From Pisaster brevispinus (lineage: Eukaryota; Echinodermata; Asteroidea; Forcipulatida; Asteriidae): 64,000 nucleotides of DNA. The stretch covers positions 372,001 to 436,000 of the forward strand of contig JAMKCF010000069.1 in the NCBI GenBank assembly GCA_023634235.1. Direction: 5' to 3'. Shown here one piece after another: positions 1 through 10,657 of the stretch (position 1 is its first letter; every line of letters begins with the position of its first letter). The notes below the pieces were generated by a model that worked only from the letters and a program-made list of their open reading frames with translations, was not told the DNA's origin and did not search any database. A program made the position numbers and the translations under genes.

Positions 1-102
1 AGCTTGAGTGTTAAAGTTGGGGCATACCAACTATAGTTGGGATCGCCCATAGAGCTCAACGGGATACCCTGATCAATCATGCGTTGATTAAACTACTGCA
101 GA

Positions 103-133
103 GCCGGTCGCGTGCCGGTCGCGTGCCGGTCGG
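103..133. repeat. 11-bp GC-rich minisatellite, ~2.8 copies
   Basis: The unit GCCGGTCGCGT is repeated directly at 103, 114 and 125, and the last copy is incomplete. It lies inside the candidate foldback element and is far richer in GC than its surroundings. Confidence 0.75.
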
Positions 134-393
134 AAAGACGAGGTTTGGAATGCCCTTTGGTTGTGATAGTTTCGCTCACAATTGAAGGCTAACTCGGCGT
201 ATAACTGTCTTTTTAGAGGGTTCTGGACAGCGGCCACATGCTACTCTCAAAGTAGCCCTAAGCAATTAATTTCCCTTCTCTCGGAAAACCACTACCAGAA
301 TTCGAATTAAATTGAAATATTCTCAATTACTAGTATAAAGTGATAATAATAACTTCATACTTATTATTTTGATTTTATTTTATAGTTTATTCC

Positions 394-407
394 GGGGGGG
401 GGGGGGG
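394..407. repeat. Poly-G run (G14)
   Basis: Uninterrupted run of 14 G in AT-rich DNA. Similar runs occur at 927-943 (C17), 8,937-8,947 (G11) and 9,123-9,142 (C20). Their lengths may be unreliable in the assembly. Confidence 0.9.
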
Positions 408-466
408 TGTTCTGTGTTTACTGCAATCCCCACTACAGTTGGAGCGCCACAATTTTAACACTCAAG

Positions 467-1423
467 TTGGGACGACGAATGTCAAGTTGGGGGCGGAACA
501 GTATGACCATCCGTCCTTGCATTATGTATGCTCTGTGGTACGACTATGGAGATATGGCATTACTATTAGTATTTGGGCCACGAATGTTGAATTACCATTT
601 ATTTCGTGGTGAATAGATGAAAAACGTTTTTTTAAACAATGTTAGTGGAATATCTCGCCCCACATGTGCCTCGATTTCGCGTACGGGATATTTTTGGTAT
701 CTTGATGAAAAATGGTTAAAACGAGATAGTTTATAGCTGGTTTCTTACTGAACACCCATTTTGTTCAGACTTATAAAATTGCATGATTTACCACGGTTTT
801 ATATACAGCTTCAATTCAATAAAATACTCTAAGAGTGTGGTGTCTTGCTTGCCCCTTCGGTTTAGCTCAGATCGAGATAAACAAAACCATACACACCAAC
901 AACTGGAAGAAAATAACCACTGGTGTCCCCCCCCCCCCCCCCCAACCCCGTTCGCACCATCGTTATGTAATAGGAGGCTGTTGCAGTGCCGCCACGGGGG
1001 GAATAACAACAGCACCAATCTCTGAAGCAATCTAACATAACACGAGTGATCAGCTCATACTCGATGCTTACTGATCGTTTCTGAATCTGCAGATGACATT
1101 CAGCACAATCGCCGTGTAACGGCCAGATACTATTATAATAAAGCAGAGTGAATATGCGACTCTATTCGGACAATCTTGAATACAGAATGTGAACCCTTTG
1201 GATTTAGTTGCTATCCAACGCATTCAGTTTGCAATGCGTACAGTCATCATCAACGGAATGAAATCTCTATGCGAGCACGCGAGAGAGTGCCCTGCCAAAC
1301 ATCAAACTGTCAAATGTACAGCCCAGAAACAGTTCTCAAGTCGAATTCCAAGTAAGTTAACAAGTATAGGCATGTGAACATAATATAATAAAATAGTACA
1401 CACACATAATTAAGCCCAATTAA
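467..1423. other. No recognisable gene; C17 run and a weak exon-like ORF
   Basis: This is AT-rich sequence with a C17 run at 927-943. An ORF at 1,189-1,377 (62 codons, several Cys and His residues) ends beside a good splice-donor sequence (GTAAGT at 1,354). No domain is recognisable, so I do not call it a gene. Nothing else is supported. Confidence 0.5.
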
Positions 1424-2093
1424 CCATGGATGTGATATCTGACTCGGATGTTATTTGGTTAGGGCCCAAACACTAGATGTGATTTCGGTAATCAGCCAGA
1501 CATTGGATGTGATATTTGCTAGGCACAATTACTATGGATGTGATTTCTGGCTCTGATGTGATTTTGGCCGGGGCCGGACAGTGGATGTGATTTTGGTAAT
1601 GCAGCCAGACAGTGGATGTGATTTTTGATAGTGGCAATTAACCAAGGATGTGATTTCAGTCTTGGATGTGATTTTGGCAAGGGCCCAGACAGTGGATGTG
1701 ATTTTGGTAATTCAGCCAGACAGTGGATGTGATTTTGGCTATGAGCAATTATCATGGATGTGATTTCTGGCTTGGATGTGATTTTGGCAAGGGCCCAGAC
1801 AGTGGATGTGATTTTGGTAATTCAGCCAGACAGTGGATGTGATTTTGGCTATGAGCAATTATCATGGATGTGATTTCTGGCTTGGATGTGATTTTGGCAA
1901 GGGCCTAGACAGTGGATGTGATTTTGGTAATGCAGCCAGACAGTAGATGTGATTTTGGATAAGTGGCAATTAACCAAGGATGTGATTTCTGGCTCGGATG
2001 TGATTTCGTTGGTGTGGATGTGATATTGGACAATCTGTCCTAAAATCACATCATATCGATTCACTCTTCCATTTTTGTTGTAAAATCACATCC
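1424..2093. repeat. Minisatellite: ~110-bp units built from GGATGTGATTT subrepeats
   Basis: About 23 copies of GGATGTGAT or close variants occur between 1,427 and 2,022. They are organised into a longer unit of 110 bp. The landmark GGGCCCAGAC recurs at 1,681, 1,791 and, with one change, 1,901; ATGAGCAATT recurs at 1,741 and 1,851. Each 110-bp unit carries four subrepeats with different spacers. At the right end the subrepeat appears in inverse orientation (AAAATCACATC at about 2,042 and 2,081), so the array can fold back on itself. Minus-strand ORFs rich in NHIH and KSHP are translations of the repeat and are not treated as genes. Confidence 0.9.
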
Positions 2094-3719
2094 AGGCCAT
2101 TCACAGTGTGATGACCAGCGCCCTCTCCACTGTAAAGGTAGCGTTTCAAACTTAAACACATTTCTAAGCTTCTCACTTCTACCCACTTTTGGAACTTGTT
2201 AAGCTCTCAAAATGTAAAGATTCTGCATTTCTTTGACATGTTTACCTCGAGACATGTTTAGTCTGTGACATGATTAGCTTGAAGGTGTATAGGGTTACTA
2301 GATGGTGGTAAACATGTTTAGAATGCATGACGCTATTAGGGACAAGCTTTTAAACAGTTGTCTCTCTCTTTTTTTAATAGAAACAGGGAAAATGTTGATA
2401 GTAAAAAAACATGTACACATGTGCATTACTCTGACTATAATAATGTCTCTGAACAAACCCTCTATTCTGAATAAAAATATATAAAAAAACAACAACAACA
2501 TAGAAATATAATTCAATGAGCAGTTGAATTTAGTAGTGAAATTTAGTGAAATATCAACTGCAAGTTTTCACTTTTAGTACAAACACACCTAAGAATCTTC
2601 TCATCGTTATAAGTTGTAATTATTTATTAAATTATCTGATTCAGTTATTACATTATTTTGTGAAAACAGGTTTTTAAAAATATTTCACCCAGCTATCATA
2701 ACTGGCAAAAGAAAAGATTGATCATATTTTGTGTATCTACATTTCGATGAAATTTAAGCTTGGAAAAAAAAACGTGAGTAAAAAATAGATCTGTATGTTT
2801 TTTCCTAGTAAAATCAGTGTTCGTGATTTTTTAAGCACAATTAGTAGTTACCAATATATACCAACTTGATGTATAATATACATTCGCCTCGTTGAATGGA
2901 ACATTCCATCTTTCAGCTCATGAAACTATTCTTACTATTGCACGAATGAAAAACATTCATTATTTGTTTTATATAACATCGAAGTAGATCTTTGTATTTG
3001 TAGCATCAGACGCAACAATTAAATCAGCAATTTTGTTGTCGAAGCTTCCGGCATCTTTAACCAAATAGCACTTTCGTCAGTGGAGGGCGGGCGAACGTGT
3101 AATAGAACAAAACGAATGGAACGAAAAATGCACGGTGAATGGAACGAAAAATGCACGGCAAATGATGTAGCGTGCAATGGTACGTTTATTTGCCATCACG
3201 TGACGAACAATCCTCAAATCAAATAGCAAGGATCTGCTTGGGTGTTATATAAAATGTTTTAATTCATAAAATGGCTGTGCTTTAAGTGACACACCAGTGT
3301 AAGTCCTAGCCATTGTCAATTCACACCTCTACTTGCTGCAAATTTCAGGTTTTCTGCAAACAGTAAATTTATCGCCGTATGTTTTTCAATGACAATGAAA
3401 AATAGTGAAAAACCATGCTAAATCCGTTGTGTGAGTCCGGAAAAAATAGTGAAAAACCATGCACAGTTTTCAGCGTGTAAACACATTGTCCTTCATTTTG
3501 GTGATAACAACCGAATTCAGATGATGCGGGTTTTTCTCTACAGGTTTTTAGACACAGTTCTCGAATATGACTTCATTTTAGAGGGAATATTTCACACATA
3601 GAATGGTTATTTTATGAACGTCACAATCAGCAAGATTTCAGACTAAACTTAAACAACAATGTTCTAATAACATTGACGTACAATGTGTGCATGCTTTCTT
3701 TCATAAAGAACGACTGAGT
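2094..3719. other. AT-rich non-coding stretch with two small direct duplications
   Basis: No coding exon is recognised. There is a 22-bp direct duplication at 3,114-3,135 and 3,137-3,158, and a 21-bp direct duplication at 3,398-3,418 and 3,442-3,462. A palindromic TCACGTGA E-box occurs at 3,196-3,203, but nothing nearby gives it a context. Confidence 0.6.
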
Positions 3720-4052
3720 CACAAGACTCAAGTTCTGGTGGCTGAGATATCAGTGTGGGTTCGAATCCGTCATGACAACTGCACTTTTGAGCAAGATACT
3801 TAACTAAATAAATGCTTCTTTTCACCCAGAGGTAAATGGGTACCCATGAGGGTAGAGATGCTTAAGTAATTGTTTTAGCTTAGTGCACTACATACTTGGC
3901 AGCACAGGCTGTATACTCCTGAGGGAGCTGATGCATGATGGTTAAAGTATTGAAATAAATCGCCCAGTGATCAGGCATGTGTCAGGGGTAATAATATTGG
4001 AGCGCCATGGGCGCTATATAAGTAGTCATTTGACTATTATTATTATTATTAT
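3720..4052 (+). mobile_element. tRNA-derived SINE, plus strand
   Basis: The tRNA-like head contains an exact Pol III B box (GGTTCGAATCC, 3,758-3,768) and an A-box-like TGGCTGAG at 3,739-3,746. The A-to-B spacing is unusually short, so the head is probably degenerate or shortened. The body continues through a GAGCAAGATACTTAAC segment, a small GCGCCATGGGCGC hairpin near 4,001, and ends in a TTA microsatellite (4,034-4,052) that looks like a SINE tail. The 5' boundary is approximate. The head is shared with the minus-strand element at 11,425-11,835. The body resembles SINEs I associate with echinoderm genomes, from memory only. Confidence 0.75.
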
Positions 4053-4324
4053 GCCAACATTTGCAGCACAAGTTGCACAATAACGCAACGGTTCATGTCA
4101 ATTCTCAAGACTAAACCCCAAATCGTATCTAATGTTTCTAAAAGTCTTGTGAAATGGTTTGGTTTAAAAAAAATCTAGATTAAGAAAAGTATATAAAGCA
4201 TAAACATAGCCCTCTGTCATAAAAATATTTCTCATAAATATGTTTAAATTAAGGTTTAATATTTCCTGAGAACTGACCCCGCCCCTAAAGTGGGAGCATA
4301 ATTTGCATAAACATGAGCAAAGTT

Positions 4325-5149
4325 GTGACGTAAGGTCATGAGCCCGAGACTCGTCGACCGCGCTGACGTGTGTCGTTGTTGTAGCTTGAGATTAGTTATT
4401 GAAATTGAAGTTATAATTAGTGGATAAAAAGTACCCTTTCCCTCAAAACGCAAGGGAGGTGTGTTGCTGCAGGCCTTCATAAATATCCAATGGATGTGAA
4501 ATACCGGCAGCTCTGGATTGGAAAAGTGAAGCACACGGTGCTATGTTGTGCCCACTTTGATGAGTTCTGTTATGACCGGCAACACCAGGGTTGTTAGGCC
4601 TCTTTCGGGATGAAGAAGTTCAGCATGCTGCTTCCTGATGCTGTCCCTAGCAAGTTTCCCTTAAGCAAATAAATGCCTGCACCAAGTCCAAAGAAACGAG
4701 GAGCCTATACTACGCTAGCGTAGTAGTTGTGGCCACACTATACCGACCGCAGCCCCACCGGTCACCATGTCCGCTCGCCCCAGCCGGCCATGTGCATTCA
4801 CGGCGGACACTGTACATGTACACGTACACGAGGTGCATACAATACGCAGACCCTTGTCGTGGTTTTTTATTTGTCTTGTCGAATTCAAGTGTGGATAAGA
4901 TTTTCTGTCAAGGTAGACAGTATTTTTCATAAACAGTAGCCAACCAGACTTCAGTTTGGGTACACTCTGATTTATGTTAGTTATTGTTAACGTTGGGATT
5001 GAACAGAATGACCGACGGATCCCTTTTGTCCGGAAACTGGGCACGTTTTTTAAAAGTTGTGCAAGCGTTTGTACACGCGTATAAACAATGTCTCTTACCA
5101 CAAAACAGGGACCAGACTAAAGACTTTTAGCTTCTCGACCTTACGTCAC
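4325..5149. other. 13-bp inverted repeats enclosing the THAP remnant
   Basis: GTGACGTAAGGTC at 4,325-4,337 recurs inverted at 5,137-5,149, bracketing 825 bp that include the THAP fragment. Homology stops beyond 13 bp on both sides. They could be eroded transposon termini, but a chance match of this length is not negligible in this much sequence. The motif also contains TGACGTAA, a CRE-like core. Confidence 0.25.
4457..4672 (+). pseudogene. THAP-type zinc-finger fragment, decayed
   Basis: The plus frame through 4,457-4,672 reads as most of a THAP DNA-binding domain (C2CH zinc finger, about 80-90 residues in the family). Visible in order are the opening CVAAG, HKYP with the conserved Pro, LWI with the conserved Trp, CCAHF (the C-x2-H pair and invariant Phe, about 4,544-4,558) and a closing LLPDAVPSKF matching the AVPxxF motif (about 4,628-4,657). 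It is broken in three ways. The segment holding the second zinc-binding Cys, normally just after CVAAG, appears deleted. An in-frame TAG lies at 4,595-4,597. The frame ends at TAA 4,670-4,672. Right after this, another frame (from 4,673) reads PAPSPKKRGAY, a basic stretch plausible as the former continuation. THAP domains occur in host regulators and in P-element-like transposases, and the fragment does not show which source applies. Confidence 0.8.
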
Positions 5150-6172
5150 GAAGAGCGCCAAGCATTTAACTTTGCCCGATGAAGGGCAATTTTAATCAAT
5201 TGATAAACACTCTTTAATGAACTCGAACTACAAAAAACAAGTTCTAATCACTTTTTAATGGAACATATTCACCCAATTACAAGAAATTTAGCCTTCTCAT
5301 TTTTATGGACATCAGCTCTCCTTTAAGATCAGGTCTCATAATGGTCGAAGATGTCATAAATATTAGGGATCTTTTAATTTAAACAGACACCTCCATCGAA
5401 GAAATAACAATTTTGCATGTCTGAACTACACCATCCCCCAAAACAGTTCAAAGATAAATGCATGAATACGCATATTTGATTAAACAGTATCACACCAAGT
5501 TAATCACTTTTCAACTCGAATGTAAAGCGTATATTTGTGCATTTTGGATTTATTATCATTTCCTTCATTGTGTGTGCATAACTTTGTCTAAGAATCAAAA
5601 TACGGTACTTTCTTATTCTGCAGTCAAGCCGAATTTCGAATATTATGTTATGTCGCGAAGCTTTAAAAACGTAAACCAAAGCCAACGATTAGGGCGTTTC
5701 TTTCCCATCTGTAAAATTAAATAAACTTTCATATATTGAATGTTAACCAGGATTTTCCAACCAAGAGTTCCTTTAAAAAAAATAATAATAACAATTACAC
5801 TGAAAAGCATAATAATATTTATGACTGTTTTTGTACAGTCAGTCGTTCAACTTCCACAAGGAAACAGAACCGTTGTTAAAAAAATACAAATTTGGGTCCT
5901 TGTTTAGTGTTTGTGGTTTAATTATAGGCAGTACAGGAAATGGATGTGGCACACTTTCTGGCTGAACGGAAAGTAGAAAAAAACAAAACACTTTCGATTT
6001 AACACAGCCCACTTATAATTTTAGATTATTAACAATTTTAGTTCCTCTTCCAGTTTTTAATTAGTTTCATTTTCTAAATTCATATTACTACAAAATGTCA
6101 CAGAAATATTTATCTAATTTTTGTGCACTTCTATACAGGGTCCCATGTATTTCATTGTTTTCTCCAGTTACA
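5150..6172. other. AT-rich stretch, no gene recognised
   Basis: Short ORFs here, such as 5,458-5,724 on the plus strand (88 codons), have no recognisable motif and an overlapping antisense ORF. I see no repeat family or splice-bounded coding block. Confidence 0.5.
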
Positions 6173-6235
6173 AACCCACAGCGAGTTGACCAACCTCCAT
6201 ATCCTAGACTGGACCATTCCAGGAGGGGAGGTCAG
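6173..6235 (+). CDS. Possible short internal exon (plus strand), unrecognised
   Basis: A pyrimidine-rich tract ending TTTTCTCCAG is followed by an open segment and then GAG|GTCAGT, a fair splice donor, at about 6,235. One frame reads QTHSELTNLHILDWTIPGGE with no stop. The product is not recognised, no partner exon on this strand was found, and the boundaries are approximate. It may be chance. Confidence 0.2.
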
Positions 6236-7869
6236 TTTCCTGGATTTTTATTTATTTTTTTTGTTGGCTTGGGATTTTTTCTCCTCCAAATCTTTGGTTA
6301 ATTTAGTTTTATTTGTGAGTAATATTGTTGATTTTGCTATTTGCTGTTTTACTCCAATGGGCTGACTTTTTACAATTACATTATTGTAATGCACTTTTGA
6401 AAATATTATTGCATTATTTTTTAACATAATTGTTTATATTCTTTTAAATCCTCTGCAGAAGGAATAGGTTATTAACAAGTTGATTCTTAAAAAAACTGTT
6501 TGAGAGAAAGAAGGGTAAAAGTGGAGAGAACAGGTTATTATGTATTATGTATATTTATATAGAATATTTTTGTTTGTACCTATATTATGTTTAATCAAGA
6601 AATATTTACAGATGTCAAATCAAGTTATCATATTTAGCTTATCATAACCAATATATTGTATCCAAACAATTTAAATTTTTGTACACGACAGAGAAACCTT
6701 GTAGCTAAATGTATCAGTTAATTACTCGGTGTATTTAATGTTAGCTGTTATAATTATATTAGTCATTGCTTGTTTGATCAAATTTAACGTTTGTAGTATC
6801 ATTTGCTTAGTACAAAGTTTTTGGATACTGGCACTTGTACTTTTTAGAGTAACAACTTTTAGGATTAATATTCTCATTGGAGAACTGTTTTTTCTTGACA
6901 CAATAGTTATAGTTGGCTATGTATGTTTCAATGTCAAGCAGCTAACTGGCAGTTCAGAAGTATTACACTGTGCTTTTGTTTCTGTTTCTGTTTTTGCCTT
7001 TGCTGGTGTGGCAGGAGATTCTGTCCTCCCCCCCCATGGTAAAATGTGTTGAAATTTCTTTGAATCAATTATCATCAGCCCAAGTTGATTTACCGTATGG
7101 GGACACATGCACACATACCGGGTGACAACATCCCATATGACACAAGCCTTGGTCACATAGTGTATTTTAATTATTGGAATATGAATTGAACCCTGCTTCA
7201 GCTAAGCTTACCAGCTTTGTGGAGTTGGGTGAATGTCTCATACAATATTATTGTGTATAATTATGCGATAAACGCTAAAGGGGCGACCTCTATCGGCCGC
7301 CCGAGAAAATTTCCTTCATTTAAATAAAACGGATGGTATAATTTATGCAAACTCATAAATATACGTGGTTATTTAGATTATTGCAATAGAAATAAGTAAA
7401 GGTAATTTTATGGTCTTACATGTATATGAAATTTGCTCAAATTTGACAGTATATCAGACAGAAATGTTTCGACTGGTTTCTGGATTATAATCAGTGAGTG
7501 AAGTTCCGAGTGAAACTGTTCCTTTCAGATAAATCAAAATAATGAATTGGACCTAGCTATGTCGTTTGAAGTTGGTAAAAAGATTGAAATTCTTTATTTG
7601 TGCTAATAATTAACTAGCTTATAATAGTGCTAATGTTGATTGTTTAAAAGCGTGGATATCGAAGTTTGTACACTACCTGCTATACAACAAATGCCAGAGG
7701 TGGGGCGTATTTAATAAATCATTCATCATTTCAAAGTAAAAAGGAAAAGATTTGAAAAGTTCACTAAAACAAAGTGTATTTCTTACATATGTTTTAAGGT
7801 TGGGAACAATAAAAGGGTGTTATGATGTTAAATTTGCATCTGGGATAAAGAATGTTATTTGTGTCTTAC
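6236..7869. other. AT-rich stretch, no gene recognised
   Basis: ORFs such as 6,729-7,052 on the plus strand are hydrophobic in places but have no recognisable family motif and lack exon signals. A C8 run occurs at 7,028-7,035, and a small CG-rich patch (GGGGCGACCTCTATCGGCCG) near 7,280. Nothing else is supported. Confidence 0.45.
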
Positions 7870-7921
7870 CCATACACCAGGAGTGTCTTGCCTGAAACCT
7901 TGGCACTTTCCTGACTGAGTC
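7870..7921 (-). CDS. Possible 52-bp internal exon (minus strand), unrecognised
   Basis: Read on the minus strand, a strong acceptor (pyrimidine tract, then TTTTTTTCACAG) ends just before 7,921 and a strong donor (G|GTAAGAC) begins at 7,869. The 52 bp between them are open in all three frames. In the frame compatible with the candidate exon at 8,379-8,440 they read TQSGKCQGFRQDTPGVW; another frame gives LSQESAKVSGKTLLVYG. All frames are open, so the correct phase is uncertain. No protein family is recognised. The paired splice signals are the evidence. Confidence 0.4.
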
Positions 7922-8378
7922 CTGTGAAAAAAAGGAAAAAGAAACAATATGTAAAGTAAATGCAGGTTATTTTTGTTCTTTCATTCACATAGTTGGGAAG
8001 AAGAATAGGCGCAAGGAAACCCAAGACACCCTAATGTTTAACTAAACAAAAGATTTGACGGTGTCCTCTGTTCCAGGTGGATAAAAATGATTGCGTAATT
8101 CTTTTGTCTCAATCTGATGTTCCACTGAATGGCATCCATTCAAGTTTGAATGAATCCAGAATTGTTTATGTAAAGGTTTATAATTGACTCTGTTATTATT
8201 ATTGTAAGATGCATGTTTACTGATAGCGATATTAATTAATTAAATTGATGCTTCACGCTTGTAAATACAGAAAGAGAAGTGAAGATATTTGGTGTAAAAC
8301 AATTGTTGTATTATTTTGTTTGGTTGAACGAACTTCCTCAAGATATTCCTAATATTTCCAGTTACTCTCAAAACTCAC

Positions 8379-8440
8379 CTTTTGCAGATGTAGTTTTTTA
8401 ATTCATAGTTTAGATTGATTTGGTGCATTACAAATGCCTT
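8379..8440 (-). CDS. Possible 62-bp internal exon (minus strand), unrecognised
   Basis: A strong donor on the minus strand (AAAAG|GTGAGTTTT, donor at 8,371-8,378) follows a segment with only one open frame, KAFVMHQINLNYELKNYICK plus two bases. The acceptor is weak: AATAATAG in an AT-rich intron at 8,441-8,442. Its end phase joins the exon at 7,870-7,921 without a stop, and its start phase fits the exon at 9,891-9,940. Function is unknown. Confidence 0.3.
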
Positions 8441-9890
8441 CTATTATTAATTATTATAAATATTATGCAAACAAAATATAATTTTTTCTCCAATGTTGTA
8501 TGATTTGGACAGCGCTGAAACTAAGGCTCAGCTTTAGGGGGTGGGGCATATAATTAGGGAGTGCACCATTTTATTTCTAGGGGGAGGGGTACTTCAGGAC
8601 TATTAAAACCTAGTTTCCATTTGCATTTGGCCTAAAGCCTTCAAGGAAGTTGGAATAGCTGTATGGCACAGTAGGATTTTGCATTTTTTGTAATTACTCC
8701 CTTCATACAAGTAAAAAACAATTCCCTCTATGATATCCCCAGCTGTACCATTGAGAAACATACTGGAGAAGTTGAATGGCCTGGGTTGGGTTACCCTGTT
8801 GCTTGTATGAATTCCCTATGGCTTTGTGTAGTAAGCAGTCCTTGGTAATTGACAGATGTATTGGCTCTGCCACAGTGACCTATGACCCATTACTAGAGAG
8901 CAGCTTGACAGAGATTCACAGCTGTTGTTAGTTTGTGGGGGGGGGGGCATGGAAGGTTTGGAGGAGCCTGGGAATCTTCCTAACAAGCTTGAATGAAACA
9001 AGCTTGGCTGTAGTCATAACAAAGCATGCTGGACTCTCTGTGTGTGGTGGGGTAACAATCTTGTGCATAGAGGGGTGTTTCCACAACTATTTTTAGCCAA
9101 GCAGAGTAAGGTAGTTTACTCACCCCCCCCCCCCCCCCCCCCACTGGATTGTTTTGTTTTTCCATTAGTTATTATTCCCTTGAGGAGGAGGTGGTGGTTA
9201 TTTTTCGTCTTTTTTCTTGTTCTTGATAAGACTTGGTAGGAGCATGGAGGATACCTCCATGACTGGAGTAGATTTCAGAGAATTAGTGAGTCGTCATTAT
9301 GGTAACATTTATTACAGAGTGTAAACAAAGTAGTGGGCAGTGGTGGGGGACAGGATTCTAGGAGACTTGGTAGGGATTAGGTCAGATTAATTATAAACAA
9401 GCAGATAAACAGGTGAAAATGACGGTTTATACATTTTTACTGTCAATGCACTAATTAGCTTTAATTATCAAATGAATTACCAACATAAACATTGGAAATG
9501 ATTTGTTGCTTTCATAGTTGCTAAAGAACATCTCTAGTACCTCTGAGGCATCTTAGGCTCGATTATAATGAGATTATAGCTTCATACCCCGGGTGTATTA
9601 CGATTTCCTAAAACCTTCTGTAGCTCACAGTTATTGATGTGGTAGCGAATAACAAATTACGTCACACGGACTGCAGGTCTCTTTTTTTTTTTCAAAATGG
9701 CTTCCACCAGTTGAAATTGTTTCAATTGTCCTGATAGAAAGAGCCAAATGGGCAGGAGACTGCACTGAAGTTAGGGATTTTTTTTTCAACCAAATTTGTT
9801 CACATCTTGCTTCCCTTGGAAAAAAAAGCTGTTTCTTTCAATCTGTTGTTGAGAACAAAACTTGCGAGTGATTTCAATCACATGACCTAC
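8441..9890. other. Intron-like stretch with homopolymer runs
   Basis: No coding exon is recognised. It carries G11 (8,937-8,947) and C20 (9,123-9,142), and a G-rich patch at 8,536-8,590. If the minus-strand exons are real, this is intron. Confidence 0.45.
9123..9142. repeat. Poly-C run (C20)
   Basis: Uninterrupted run of 20 C, the longest homopolymer in the window. It produces a proline-only or glycine-only stretch in overlapping ORFs, which are not genes. Confidence 0.9.
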
Positions 9891-9940
9891 CTCCTCCAGT
9901 AGCATTTTGCCTGCCTGATGAAGATGCTGTACTCTCTTAT
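9891..9940 (-). CDS. Possible 50-bp internal exon (minus strand), unrecognised
   Basis: On the minus strand an acceptor (CCCACTGTTAG) ends at 9,941 and a donor (GAG|GTAGGT) begins at 9,890. Taking two bases to finish a codon, the segment reads KRVQHLHQAGKMLLEE and ends in phase 0, which fits the start phase of the candidate exon at 8,379-8,440. The peptide looks helical and charged, but no family is recognised. A second frame is also open, so this is tentative. Confidence 0.35.
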
Positions 9941-10657
9941 CTAACAGTGGGATATCAGTGACTGTTGATGAGTGGAAGATGTGGTTTTAGTTGCTTCATT
10001 GGTGATACAGGAGAAGTAAGAGGCTGAGGTGATTGGGATGTCTTCCTGTTTGAATGATAATATATTATGACTAGTTACATGTACTTTATACAAAAGTTTA
10101 AGCAATTCCATTTTTATATCCAGTTGACATTTTGCACATTTCCATTGATTGACCTCACAATGGCGGCCAATGCAAGGGGTCAATACACTGATACCACAGA
10201 CTACCACAAAGTGCCTAATACCTTCCAGGCTAGAACCTGGTGCATGAGTTTCTTCTGTTTGTACAGCTAGCAATATGTGGAAACCCCCAAAGCTTGTTTA
10301 CTGGTATTTGGTCTCAACAGTCTCCTGTGCAACTTTGTGGCAAGAGCCAGTTGGGCAGGAGAGTATATTGAGAGTAATAGGGTGAAATGATTCTTGTTTT
10401 CTCAGTTTGTAAAAAGTTATAGAAATCTCAGGTTGAGTTCACTTGAAAATGTTCACACTCACCAATCAACAGTCTCTTTGGTCATCTGTTTTGGATGCAA
10501 AGTGTTATTGTTTCCAGATCTTCATACCTGTATTCCTTTCTCTACTTTCTTAAGTCTGTAAAAACAAACAAACAAACACCCCAACAAACACCACATGGTT
10601 ATTGTAGTTATGAAACAATAACTCAGGTTGTATGCATCTACATGTATAGAACATTTT
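9941..10657. other. No gene recognised; small AAAC microsatellite
   Basis: A minus-strand ORF at 9,941-10,273 (110 codons) has no recognisable motif. A short AAAC microsatellite is at about 10,561-10,577. Another splice-donor-like site on the minus strand (G|GTGAGTGTG, about 10,455-10,463) follows an open peptide HPKQMTKETVD, but I could not find a convincing acceptor. Confidence 0.4.

Larger units (their letters stand above)
3..466. mobile_element. MITE-like foldback element with ~42-bp terminal inverted repeats
   Basis: The left arm at 3-44 and the right arm at 425-466 are inverted copies, matching at about 35 of 42 positions by hand alignment. They are separated by about 380 bp with no coding capacity. 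This is the architecture of a non-autonomous DNA transposon or foldback element. The window starts at the arm, so the outer end and any target-site duplication on the left cannot be seen. The interior holds a short GC-rich minisatellite (103-133) and a G14 run (394-407). The family is not recognised. Confidence 0.5.

Noticed and set aside
788..1030. Glycine/proline-rich ORFs over the C17 run
   Set aside because: They depend on the homopolymer, overlap on both strands and in several frames, and have no motif.
1519..2064. Minus-strand ORFs rich in NHIH and KSHP repeats
   Set aside because: They are direct translations of the GGATGTGATTT minisatellite and begin and end with it.
4715..5101. 128-codon minus-strand ORF
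   Set aside because: It is low in recognisable features, overlaps the decayed THAP-containing segment, and contains a simple TGTACATGTACACGTACAC palindromic stretch. No family resemblance is seen.
9719..10400. Possible duplication of AGAGCCAAATGGGCAGGAGA near 9,740 and 10,345
   Set aside because: Similarity covers only about 29 bp with several mismatches and does not extend.
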